From: Candidatus Latescibacterota bacterium
GTDB taxonomy: Bacteria > Latescibacterota > UBA2968 > UBA8231
NCBI GenBank assembly: GCA_022825185.1
Contig: JAJDYK010000107.1
Location: 1-8,575, forward strand
DNA length: 8,575 bases
Reading direction: 5' to 3'
In this document: in pieces, positions 1-6,192 of the stretch
Layout: the number at the start of each line of letters is the position of its first letter
Numbering within the stretch: position 1 is the stretch's first letter
Translations under genes and position numbers: made by a program
The notes under the pieces: model-generated
Databases searched by the model: none
The model's input: the letters and a program-made list of their open reading frames with translations, nothing else
Told to the model about the DNA's origin: nothing

Positions 1-132
1 ATCTATGCGGCGTTCTCCTTAGAGTGGCTGCGCATCAAGCAACGGATGAATCCGTTTGCCCTCCGATCAAAACTCTATCTCAAGGCCATTCGACACGCCT
101 TTGACGAATTACAGCAGCTAAAGGCTGCGTAA
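1..132 (+). CDS. C-terminal end of an unrecognised protein, possibly a transposase (5' partial)
   Basis: Frame 1 is open from the window edge to a TAA at 130-132 and encodes 43 residues, beginning IYAAFSLEWLRIKQ and ending FDELQQLKAA. The peptide is basic and helix-like (RIKQRMNPFALRSKLYLKAI), compatible with the C-terminal helix of a DDE transposase, but I recognise no diagnostic motif and the catalytic part lies outside the window. What supports a mobile-element reading is the context: directly after the stop codon the sequence enters the middle of a TPR protein that lacks its N-terminus. No terminal inverted repeat can be tested because the other end is missing. Alternative: simply the end of an ordinary neighbouring gene. 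Confidence 0.4.
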   Translation: MYAAFSLEWLRIKQRMNPFALRSKLYLKAIRHAFDELQQLKAA

Positions 133-996
133 CATCACTTAGGTAATACCCTGTATAAGCAGGCACGATATGAGGAAGCCCTTAAGGCGGCTCGTGTCGC
201 AGTAGAGCAATGCTCTGATTGCGCTCAGGCGCATACTACCCTCGGCGTCACATTCGCTGCGCTAGGTCGCTTCGAGGAGGCAGAAACCCATCTGCGCCGT
301 GCCATCGCGCTTGACCCACAGGAAAAGACTTTCCATCTCAACTTAGGTGACGCCCTGTACAAGCAGGGTCGGTATGAGGAAGCCCTTGAAGCGACCCGCG
401 TTGCTATAGAACAAGATCCAGACTTCTTTGACGCCCATATTAACCTCGGCGCGATTATCGGTAAGCTAGGTCGTTTTGAAGAAGCAGAAACCCATCTGCG
501 CCGCGCTATAGCACTCAATTCGCAAGATGTTGATCTCTTCCGAAAGTTGGCTGAGGTACTCACGCCACAGGGACGCTACGAAGAAGCCATTGACGTTCTA
601 GCACAGGCGGTGGCGTTGGATCCGGCCTCATCGCAGGCAGCGGAGTTGCATTTTCTCATGGGGATGGCAGCCGAGGAGAACGGGCAACCCGAGATGGTGG
701 GATACTACATGCGCGCCCTTGAAATAGACCCACATCATACGAAGGCTATCCGTAGGCTAGCCCATCTGCAGTTAGAGCATCAGCACTATGATGAGTCGCT
801 GGAACTTTTTCAGCGGCTCATCGAGATTAATTCTGGCGACGCAGTGGCCTATGGCAACATGGGCATCGTCCTCTTCTACTTGGGCAGGAGTGACGAAGCG
901 CTGCAATACTTCGACCAAGCACTCTCCCTCGATCCTACCCTAGAAAACGCTCGTGCCAATCGCGAGGCGGTGCTAGAGGCGATGGAAGGGAATTAA
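133..996 (+). pseudogene. TPR-repeat protein, 5'-truncated remnant
   Basis: Frame 1 is open for 287 codons from just after the TAA at 130-132 to a TAA at 994-996. It encodes about eight tetratricopeptide units of 34 residues with the usual LG..L...GRYEEA and AI.LDP signatures (for example LGVTFAALGRFEEAETHLRR, LGDALYKQGRYEEALEATRV, MGIVLFYLGRSDEALQYFDQ), then a short tail ending MEGN. TPRs form a helical solenoid for protein-protein contact; the partner here is unknown. There is no ATG, GTG or TTG in this frame before 547. The TTG at 547 is the leucine of the LAEVLTPQGRYEEA repeat, exactly 204 bases after the equivalent TTA at 343, so it is not a natural start. The gene has therefore lost its beginning, probably by insertion or deletion at about 133. 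A shorter product from TTG 547 (149 residues) is possible but unlikely to be the original design. Confidence 0.72.
139..546 (+). repeat. 204-bp tandem repeat, two copies, inside the TPR gene
   Basis: Copies at 139-342 and 343-546 align without gaps. Shared blocks include the segment around TATGAGGAAGCCCTT and the segment around GAAACCCATCTGCGCCG, with scattered changes. The period of 204 bases is 68 codons, that is two 34-residue TPR units, so whole TPR pairs were duplicated. A more diverged third start follows at 547. Confidence 0.85.
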
Positions 997-1871
997 GGAA
1001 TGCCCAACTCCCGCCGATACACCTCGTCTGCATGGGCCTGCAACTGCCAGTAGGGCACCCGGATCGTCTGTATCAATTCGCCGCGTCCGCCATCGCCGTC
1101 CTCCCAGCGCACAATCCGATGCGGATAGGCCCTTTCCGTCCATAGCGTCCGCTGCCGCTGGCCGATGTGCAGTTCCCACCGCACGCTGGCTAGCGCACCG
1201 GCTGCCGTCTCGATCTGTTCCTCGGCGGCCTTGTGGATTCGCCCGGCCACGGTCGCATGGGGCTGATGCGCCTGCCGAAGCTGCCAAAAGCTCGGCAGCA
1301 CCTCCACTTCCCGGACCTCGCCCAAAGCCATAAACGGCCCTTGCAACTCTCGGATGCGGATCAGTAGGTGATCCTCGCTGGCGAAGTTTTCTGGTTGCTT
1401 TAGCTGATAGGCACCCCGGCCCTCGCTGGCAAAATAGCTGCTGATGCGCCCGTCGATCTGGCCGTTGCGGAACAGGGCCTCGTCAAAGACCTGCCCGCAC
1501 CACTCTTGCGCGCTGAACGAAATGCGCCGCAGCTCAAAGGGGTGCCGCTCGCCCGCCACTTGGCTGAACACCGAGGTCATCACCGAGTAGTCGTAGATCC
1601 CGGTCGTAAAGTTGAGGATATGGTTGAGCTTGAGCGCGTAGAATTGGTCGGCGTCCGGCGTCGGCGGATCGGCCTTGATAAAGGTCTGCCGATGCAGGCT
1701 CTCGGTCACGAAAATCATCACCCCGTACCCCTGCCGCAGCTCGCCGTAGCGCGGCTGAACCACCTCATAGCTAGAGAGCTCGGCCTTCCCGTCGGCCCAA
1801 TGCGCGTAAAAATCCACCGCACCTGTTTGGGCCGCGCCGAGCAACATTGATCCTATGATCCATTTTATCAT
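993..1871 (-). CDS. Secreted protein of unknown function (WxDGKAEL...RYGE...IFVTE family)
   Basis: The start chosen is the ATG at 1871-1869, preceded by GAGAGG (1882-1877) with a 5-nt gap; the frame is open 15 codons further up to another ATG at 1916, which would place residues before a good signal peptide. The 292-residue product starts MIKWIIGSMLLGAAQTGA, a classical signal sequence, so export to the periplasm or outer membrane is likely. No lipobox cysteine is seen. The mature protein opens with HWADGKAELSSYEVVQPRYG and IFVTE (about residues 24-57), then NFTTGIYDYSVMTSVF and SAQEWCGQVFDEALF. I recognise these blocks from a family of uncharacterised exported proteins in Gram-negative bacteria, some mislabelled as septum formation inhibitor Maf; this is from memory. 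The only cysteine is in EWCGQ. It is divergent from feoAB and convergent with the TPR gene, the stop codons overlapping at 993-996. Function is unknown. Confidence 0.8.
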   Translation of the reverse strand: MIKWIIGSMLLGAAQTGAVDFYAHWADGKAELSSYEVVQPRYGELRQGYGVMIFVTESLHRQTFIKADPPTPDADQFYALKLNHILNFTTGIYDYSVMTSVFSQVAGERHPFELRRISFSAQEWCGQVFDEALFRNGQIDGRISSYFASEGRGAYQLKQPENFASEDHLLIRIRELQGPFMALGEVREVEVLPSFWQLRQAHQPHATVAGRIHKAAEEQIETAAGALASVRWELHIGQRQRTLWTERAYPHRIVRWEDGDGGRGELIQTIRVPYWQLQAHADEVYRRELGIP

Positions 1872-1876
1872 GGCTG

Positions 1877-1882
1877 CCTCTC
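1877..1882 (-). promoter_or_regulatory. Shine-Dalgarno site of the secreted-protein gene
   Basis: GAGAGG on the minus strand lies 5 nt before the ATG at 1871. It favours that start over the in-frame ATG at 1916. Confidence 0.6.
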
Positions 1883-1915
1883 TTTCTCGTAGATTGAAAT
1901 AATATGAAAAATCCA

Positions 1916-1964
1916 TTGACGTATTGCTTCCCGGTTGACTATATTTACAGAAGTTTGGTATATA
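1916..1964 (+). promoter_or_regulatory. Two overlapping sigma70-like promoters for feoAB
   Basis: TTGACG (1916-1921) and TATATT (1940-1945) are 18 nt apart; TTGACT (1935-1940) and TATATA (1959-1964) are also 18 nt apart. The -35 of the second overlaps the -10 of the first by one base. The region is AT-rich compared with its surroundings and lies in the divergent gap before feoA. No Fur-box-like palindrome is obvious, so iron control cannot be claimed from the sequence. Confidence 0.5.
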
Positions 1965-2029
1965 GAACAGCTTATTGGTAGCTTAAACACTTATTCCCGC
2001 AACCAATCTGATGGTCGCCTTATCTGGCC

Positions 2030-2033
2030 GGAG
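2030..2033 (+). promoter_or_regulatory. Shine-Dalgarno site deciding the feoA start
   Basis: GGAG is followed by 7 nt and then GTG at 2041. The upstream ATG at 2011 has only CGCAACCAATCTG before it, which has no purine-rich ribosome site. Confidence 0.5.
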
Positions 2034-2040
2034 CTATCTC

Positions 2041-2292
2041 GTGGAACTTAGCAAAACCCCCAGCACCTCAGACTCTCCGCTCGACTTATCGCAACTGCCT
2101 CGGCACGCCGAAGCTGTCGTCGCCGAAATTTTGGCTCCTGCGCGCTTGGCCGCCCGCCTGCGCGAATTGGGCTTTTTGCCCGGTGAGCACTTGCGCGTTT
2201 TGCGCTCTGGGACCGCGATCATCGTCCAAATAGGACAGACCCGCCTTGCGCTCCGGCGCAGGGATGCCGCCGCCATCCGCCTCGTCCCCTAG
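2041..2292 (+). CDS. feoA: FeoA, SH3-like partner of the ferrous iron transporter
   Basis: An 83-residue cytoplasmic protein with the FeoA fold. From LSQLPRHAEAVVAEI on it follows the family pattern: an opening strand, a helix ending LAARLRELGFLPGEHLRVLR, and a closing strand block with IIVQIGQTRLALRRRDAA. The LRELGFLPG block is the clearest signature. FeoA docks on FeoB in the inner membrane and is needed for Fe(II) uptake in studied species. The GTG start at 2041 is chosen because of GGAG 7 nt upstream; starting at the ATG at 2011 would add ten residues (MVALSGRSYL) without a ribosome site. The gap to feoB is 24 nt, so the two are surely one transcript, driven from the promoters at 1916-1964. 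Confidence 0.9.
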   Translation: MELSKTPSTSDSPLDLSQLPRHAEAVVAEILAPARLAARLRELGFLPGEHLRVLRSGTAIIVQIGQTRLALRRRDAAAIRLVP

Positions 2293-2316
2293 TTTTTCCT
2301 GCTCAGCAGACGCTCT

Positions 2317-4449
2317 GTGCGGACCTTCGCACTTATTGGCAATCCCAATACGGGCAAAACCACGCTTTTTAACGCGCTGACCGGCCTTGCGCAGCACTCC
2401 GGCAACTATCCGGGCGTCACGGTGGAATACAAAGTGGGGACCCTGACGCTGGATGGGAAAGACGCGCTCGAACTAATTGACCTGCCCGGTGCCTATAGCC
2501 TCGCCGCGCACTCGCCCGACGAGATGCTGGCCATTGACGTGCTCTTGGGCCAACAGCAAGACGCGCCGTCCATAGATGGCATCTTGGCGGTCGTTGATGC
2601 CAGCAATCTGCGGCGCAATTTTTACTTGGTTTCTCAACTTGCGGAAATAGGATTGCCCTTGGTCGTGGCCCTCAACATGGGGGACATAGCCATCCGGCGG
2701 GGCATTCGCATCGATGCCCGTGCTTTGTCCGAGGCGCTTGGTGCGCCAGTGGTGCCCATCTGCGCCCACCGACGGCAGGGATTGGACGAGTTGCGACGCA
2801 CGTTGGCGGCTTTGAGTGCGGATCCCGCACCCGCGCAGACGCAGCGGGTGGAACTGCCGGACCAGCTTCAGCGCGCCACTGACGAGTTGCAAGCCGCAGT
2901 CCCCGGGCCGCTCTCTTCGGTAGAGGCCCTGCGTGCGCTAGTTGATGAAGACGGCTATGCCGAGCGCCGCTTGTTGGCGTCCGCTGGCGATGGAGCCGCG
3001 GATCGCTTGCACGGCCTGCGCACGGCCGGTGCGGATGCTCTGTCCGAGCTAGAAAGTAACGCCCGCTATGCTTGGATCGACGGCCTGCTCGCGCAGGCGA
3101 TTGACCAGCCCAGTCGCCTAGAGGGCCGCCGCTCTGATCGGGCCGACCGCATTCTCGCGCACCGCCTCTTCGGCGTGGCGATTTTTGTGCTGGTCAACGT
3201 CTTGGTGTTTGAAGCCATTTACACGTGGTCGGGGCCGCTGATGGATGGCATTGACGCGCTCTTTGCCGCCTGCGGCGACCGCGCCGCGGCGCTCATTCCC
3301 CCCGGTGCTCTGCAAAGCCTCGTCGTCGATGGCCTCATTGCCGGCGTCGGCGGCGTGCTCATCTTCCTGCCGCAGATCGCCATTTTGTTCTTTTTTATCG
3401 CCCTGCTCGAAGACAGTGGCTACATGGCGCGGGCTGCGCTGTTGATGGATCGGCTGCTCACCCGCGTGGGGCTGTCTGGCACGGCCTTCATGCCCCTGCT
3501 GTCCAGCTTTGCCTGCGCCGTCCCGGGCATTATGGCCGCTCGCACCATTGAGGATCGGCGCGATCGCTTTGCCACCATCTTGGTCGCGCCGCTGATGAGT
3601 TGTTCGGCGCGCCTGCCAGTGTACGTGCTCTTCATCGGAGCCTTTGTCCCGGACCGCTCGCTGTTGGGTGGGGTCATCGGCTTGCAGGTGCTGACCCTGC
3701 TCGCCTTCTATTGCCTCGGCGCGCTCGTCGCCATCCCAGTAGCTTGGTTGCTCAAGCGGACCTTGCTCAAGGGCGATCCTCCGCCCTTTCTGCTGGAGTT
3801 GCCTTCGTACAAGACGCCCGACCCGCGCACGGTGCTGCTGCGCGTGTACCACAGCAGCCGGGCCTTTGTCGTCCGCGCTGGCAGTCTCATCTTGGCGACG
3901 ACGATTGCGATGTGGGCGCTGGCGTACTTCCCGCGCTCGGAAGCCGTGGTCGAGCGCCACCAAATCGAGCGCCAAGCGGTCGCGCCCGCAGTTCTCGACG
4001 CCTTGGAAAAGCGCCAAGCGGCTGAGTTGGTGGAAAACAGCTATCTCGGTCAGGCCGGGCACTGGGTTGCGCCGGCTGTGCGTCCTTTGGGATGGGACTG
4101 GCGCATTGGCATGGCGGTCATCGCCTCTTTCCCGGCTCGCGAAGTCATCATCTCGGCCTTGGGCACCATTTACAGCCTCGGCGCGGGCGAGGACGAAGGC
4201 TCCGAAAGCCTGCGCGCGACCTTGGTCGCTGCTACGTGGCCGGATGGTCGTGCGATTTATACCCTGCCGGTGGCGCTGTCGATTATGGTATTTTTCGCGC
4301 TCTGCGCCCAGTGCCTCTCGACCTTGGTCGTCATAAAAAAAGAAACCGGCTCCTATGGCTGGTCCCTGTTCAGCTTTGGCTATATGACGACCCTCGCTTA
4401 TCTCGGCGCGTTGGCGGCCTACCAAGTCGGCACGGCTCTGGGACTTTGA
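2317..4449 (+). CDS. feoB: FeoB, Fe(II) transporter with N-terminal G domain
   Basis: The 710-residue inner-membrane protein imports ferrous iron. The N-terminal G protein domain shows G1 GNPNTGKT (residues 8-15), the G2 threonine in YPGVTVE (35), G3 DLPG (55-58), the family block DASNLRRNFYL (94-104) and G4 NMGD (120-123). A helical insertion domain follows to about residue 270. The membrane part has both Gate regions: FLPQIAILFFFIALLEDSGY and SFACAVPGIMAARTIEDRRD with its conserved cysteine, then APLMSCSARLPVY, and FPAREVIISALGTIYSLG in the second half. The C-terminus is a final helix ending TALGL. Length is slightly below the roughly 770 residues of the E. coli protein but complete. GTG at 2317 is the only plausible start, because the frame closes at 2290 and has no other ATG, GTG or TTG; its ribosome site is poor, so coupling to feoA translation is likely. 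No FeoC gene is present. Confidence 0.97.
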   Translation: MRTFALIGNPNTGKTTLFNALTGLAQHSGNYPGVTVEYKVGTLTLDGKDALELIDLPGAYSLAAHSPDEMLAIDVLLGQQQDAPSIDGILAVVDASNLRRNFYLVSQLAEIGLPLVVALNMGDIAIRRGIRIDARALSEALGAPVVPICAHRRQGLDELRRTLAALSADPAPAQTQRVELPDQLQRATDELQAAVPGPLSSVEALRALVDEDGYAERRLLASAGDGAADRLHGLRTAGADALSELESNARYAWIDGLLAQAIDQPSRLEGRRSDRADRILAHRLFGVAIFVLVNVLVFEAIYTWSGPLMDGIDALFAACGDRAAALIPPGALQSLVVDGLIAGVGGVLIFLPQIAILFFFIALLEDSGYMARAALLMDRLLTRVGLSGTAFMPLLSSFACAVPGIMAARTIEDRRDRFATILVAPLMSCSARLPVYVLFIGAFVPDRSLLGGVIGLQVLTLLAFYCLGALVAIPVAWLLKRTLLKGDPPPFLLELPSYKTPDPRTVLLRVYHSSRAFVVRAGSLILATTIAMWALAYFPRSEAVVERHQIERQAVAPAVLDALEKRQAAELVENSYLGQAGHWVAPAVRPLGWDWRIGMAVIASFPAREVIISALGTIYSLGAGEDEGSESLRATLVAATWPDGRAIYTLPVALSIMVFFALCAQCLSTLVVIKKETGSYGWSLFSFGYMTTLAYLGALAAYQVGTALGL

Positions 4450-4450
4450 A

Positions 4451-4588
4451 ATGGACTGGCAAACGCCGGTAGCCGTCGCCGTTGCCGCGCTCGCCGCTGC
4501 GTACGTGTTGTGGCGTTTGGCGCGGCCTTTTTTCCGCGACAAATCCCAACGCGACGAACCATTGCAGATTGGGGACTCGGACGACTAG
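4451..4588 (+). CDS. Small single-pass membrane protein, likely FeoB-associated
   Basis: A 45-codon gene starts one base after the feoB TGA, with GGGA inside the end of feoB about 8 nt before its ATG. The product opens MDWQTPVAVAVAALAAAYVL: a short polar start, then one hydrophobic helix (about 6-24). A positive stretch WRLARPFFRDK and an acidic tail ending GDSDD follow. By the positive-inside rule the tail is cytoplasmic. Position, length and layout match the small FeoB-associated proteins (Cys-rich in many bacteria) that follow feoB, but this one has no cysteine, so any metal-binding role must differ. It could stabilise the FeoB complex; that is inference. Because it is short, the call rests on tight spacing and topology rather than on homology. 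Confidence 0.65.
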   Translation: MDWQTPVAVAVAALAAAYVLWRLARPFFRDKSQRDEPLQIGDSDD

Positions 4589-4622
4589 CTGCGGCGATCT
4601 GGGTGCTGGCGATTGTGTTGGA

Positions 4623-5705
4623 TTACCCCGCTCGCCGCAAAAATCGCTTGCCCGCGAGCTGATCCACTAGACCGTCGAGTTCCAGCCTCAGCAGTACGTC
4701 GAGCAGGGTCGCGGGCGGCAGGGCGCTGTGTTCGGCGAGTTCGTCGATGTGCCGAGGTTGGCGCGAGAGTAGGGCATAGACGCTCTCGTCCTCTGGGGGA
4801 AGAGCGGGCGTGGGGACGGGTGCGCTTTGCGGGCGCGGTACTGCCCACATGGTCAATTCCTCTAGTACATCCTCGACGTTCTCGACTAGCTTCGCTCCGT
4901 CTTTGATGAGTTGATGGCAGCCCGCGTTGCGGCCCGAGCGCACGTCTCCAGGAATGGCAAATACCTCGCGGTTTTGCTCCAGTGCGTGCTGGACTGTAAT
5001 CAGTGCGCCGCTCTTTTGCGGGGCCTCGACGATGACCACCCCCAAGCTCAGCCCGCTGATGATGCGGTTGCGGCGCGGGAAGGCTCCCCGCTCTGGCTGT
5101 GCCCCCCAAGCAAACTCGGAGACGATGGCCCCCCGTTCGCGGATTTGGCGGTAGAGTGGGGTGTGAGTGCGGGGATAGGGCACGTCGGCCCCGCAGCCCA
5201 GTACGGCGATGGTGCGTCCGCCGGCTGCGAGCGCGGCCGCGTGGGCGGCCGCGTCGATGCCGAAAGCCATGCCGCTGACGATGCAGATGCCTTGGGCTAC
5301 TAGCTCGCGGGCTAGTTCGGCGGCGATCAGCTTGCCACTGTCCGATGCCTTGCGCGAGCCGACGATGGCTATGGTGGGCGGGACCAAGTCGTCCGGCCCC
5401 AGCGCAAACAGCACGGGGGGCGGCGCGGCGATTTGGCCCAGTAGTGGTGGATAGTCCGCGTCTGCTGGGGCTAGACAGCGCCCGCCAGCCGCGCAGAGCC
5501 GCTGCCACTGCTCGGCGGCCCAAGCGAAGTCGGTCGGCGTGGGACGTTGTTCGGGCGCGTTGGCCCCCACGGCCGCAGTCCAATTTGCGGCGGCGAGGGC
5601 TTCTTGCGCCGAGCCAAAGTGGGCGAGCAAGCGCCGCACGCGCTTGGGCCGCTCGGCTTGGTTCAGCGCGAGAAGCGCCTGCACTTCGCGTTGAGACTCA
5701 GGCAC
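4623..5705 (-). CDS. dprA: DprA/Smf, DNA-processing protein of natural transformation
   Basis: The 360-residue cytoplasmic protein binds incoming single-stranded DNA and loads RecA on it. An N-terminal helical SAM/HhH-like part (about 5-45) precedes the Rossmann-like core, which shows YPPLL (85-89), IAIVGSRKASD (112-122), CIVSGMAFGIDAAAH (141-155), the G-C-G turn VLGCGADVPYP (168-178), FPRRNRIISGLS (209-220) and KSGALITVQHAL (231-242) with FAIPGD. A proline-rich linker (about 289-304) leads to a C-terminal winged-helix domain (about 305-355; DELAEHSALP, LLRLELDGLV), present in many but not all DprA proteins. The start is GTG at 5705, inside the end of coaD (8-nt overlap), with GGGAG about 10 nt upstream; no better start is near. 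It is the last gene of the minus-strand operon and faces the feo operon; no hairpin terminator is visible in the 34-nt gap. Confidence 0.96.
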   Translation of the reverse strand: MPESQREVQALLALNQAERPKRVRRLLAHFGSAQEALAAANWTAAVGANAPEQRPTPTDFAWAAEQWQRLCAAGGRCLAPADADYPPLLGQIAAPPPVLFALGPDDLVPPTIAIVGSRKASDSGKLIAAELARELVAQGICIVSGMAFGIDAAAHAAALAAGGRTIAVLGCGADVPYPRTHTPLYRQIRERGAIVSEFAWGAQPERGAFPRRNRIISGLSLGVVIVEAPQKSGALITVQHALEQNREVFAIPGDVRSGRNAGCHQLIKDGAKLVENVEDVLEELTMWAVPRPQSAPVPTPALPPEDESVYALLSRQPRHIDELAEHSALPPATLLDVLLRLELDGLVDQLAGKRFLRRAG

Positions 5706-6192
5706 TTTGAAATTTCTCCCGCAGGCGTCGCTCGATACAAGGCGGTACGAACTGGTTCAATTGCCCACCCATTTGCGCCACTTGGCGCACGACCGACGAA
5801 CTGAGATACATGTACTCGGCCTTGGTCATTAGAAAGACCGTATCGAACTCTGGCCATAGCGAGCGGTTGGTCAGGGCCATGGCAAACTCGTTCTCGAAGT
5901 CGGTCACCGCCCGCAGGCCCCGCACGGCTGTGCGGATGTTGTGCTGCCGCGCATAGTCAACGGTCAGGCCGTCGTGGAAATCGACCTTGGCTTGGGGCCA
6001 GTCGCTGATGGCCTCGGAGATCATCGCCCGGCTCTCCGCCAGCGAAAAGAGCGGCTTTTTGTTGGGATTAATTGCCACCAGCAGGGTGACTTGGGAGAAA
6101 ATGCCCAAGGCCCGCTCTAGGATGTTTAGGTGGCCAAAGGTGATGGGGTCGAAGCTGCCGGGGTAGATGGCCGCGTCTGCAAAGCGGTTCAT
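5698..6192 (-). CDS. coaD: CoaD, phosphopantetheine adenylyltransferase
   Basis: The 164-residue cytoplasmic enzyme transfers AMP from ATP to 4'-phosphopantetheine, the fourth of five steps to coenzyme A. All family signatures are present: AIYPGSFDPITFGHLNILER (8-27) with the nucleotide-binding T-x-G-H, lysine/arginine positions in NPNKKPLF (42-49), AVRGLRAVTDFENEFAMA (89-106), and the second nucleotide motif YLSSSVVRQVA (129-139). Length agrees with the E. coli protein (159). The ATG at 6192 overlaps the stop of the pilN-like gene by one base (TGATG), and the end overlaps dprA by 8 nt, so expression is translationally coupled within the operon. It is a housekeeping enzyme in a set of competence-type genes, which suggests the operon is at least partly constitutive. 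Confidence 0.97.
   Translation of the reverse strand: MNRFADAAIYPGSFDPITFGHLNILERALGIFSQVTLLVAINPNKKPLFSLAESRAMISEAISDWPQAKVDFHDGLTVDYARQHNIRTAVRGLRAVTDFENEFAMALTNRSLWPEFDTVFLMTKAEYMYLSSSVVRQVAQMGGQLNQFVPPCIERRLREKFQSA

Noticed and set aside
139..546. CRISPR-like array
   Set aside because: The repeat unit is 204 bp, coding, without spacers, and equals two TPR units.
1506..1850. Plus-strand open frame (114 codons) opposite the secreted protein gene
   Set aside because: No ribosome site, no recognisable motif, and fully inside a gene with a signal peptide and family blocks.
1872..2040. Riboswitch or Fur box before feoA
   Set aside because: No long conserved stem pattern and no GATAAT-type palindrome is visible; only the promoter-like boxes can be supported.
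3118..4542. Long minus-strand open frame (474 codons) opposite feoB
   Set aside because: The translation is Arg/Gln/Glu-rich without domains and mirrors the codon bias of feoB on the other strand; feoB is unmistakable.
4589..4622. Bidirectional terminator between the feo operon and dprA
   Set aside because: I searched the gap for a GC-rich inverted repeat followed by T's and found only direct GGCGAT repeats, no hairpin.
4510..4662. Possible 50-codon GTG ORF with a hydrophobic stretch (AAIWVLAIVLDY) overlapping the small feoB-linked gene and the end of dprA
   Set aside because: It has no ribosome site, sits in another frame of the small gene and runs 40 bases into dprA; the directly feoB-coupled frame is better supported.
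4585..5583. Minus-strand open frame (332 codons) in another frame of dprA
   Set aside because: Composition is dominated by Arg, Ala and Gly, with no motif; dprA has all its signatures in the other frame.
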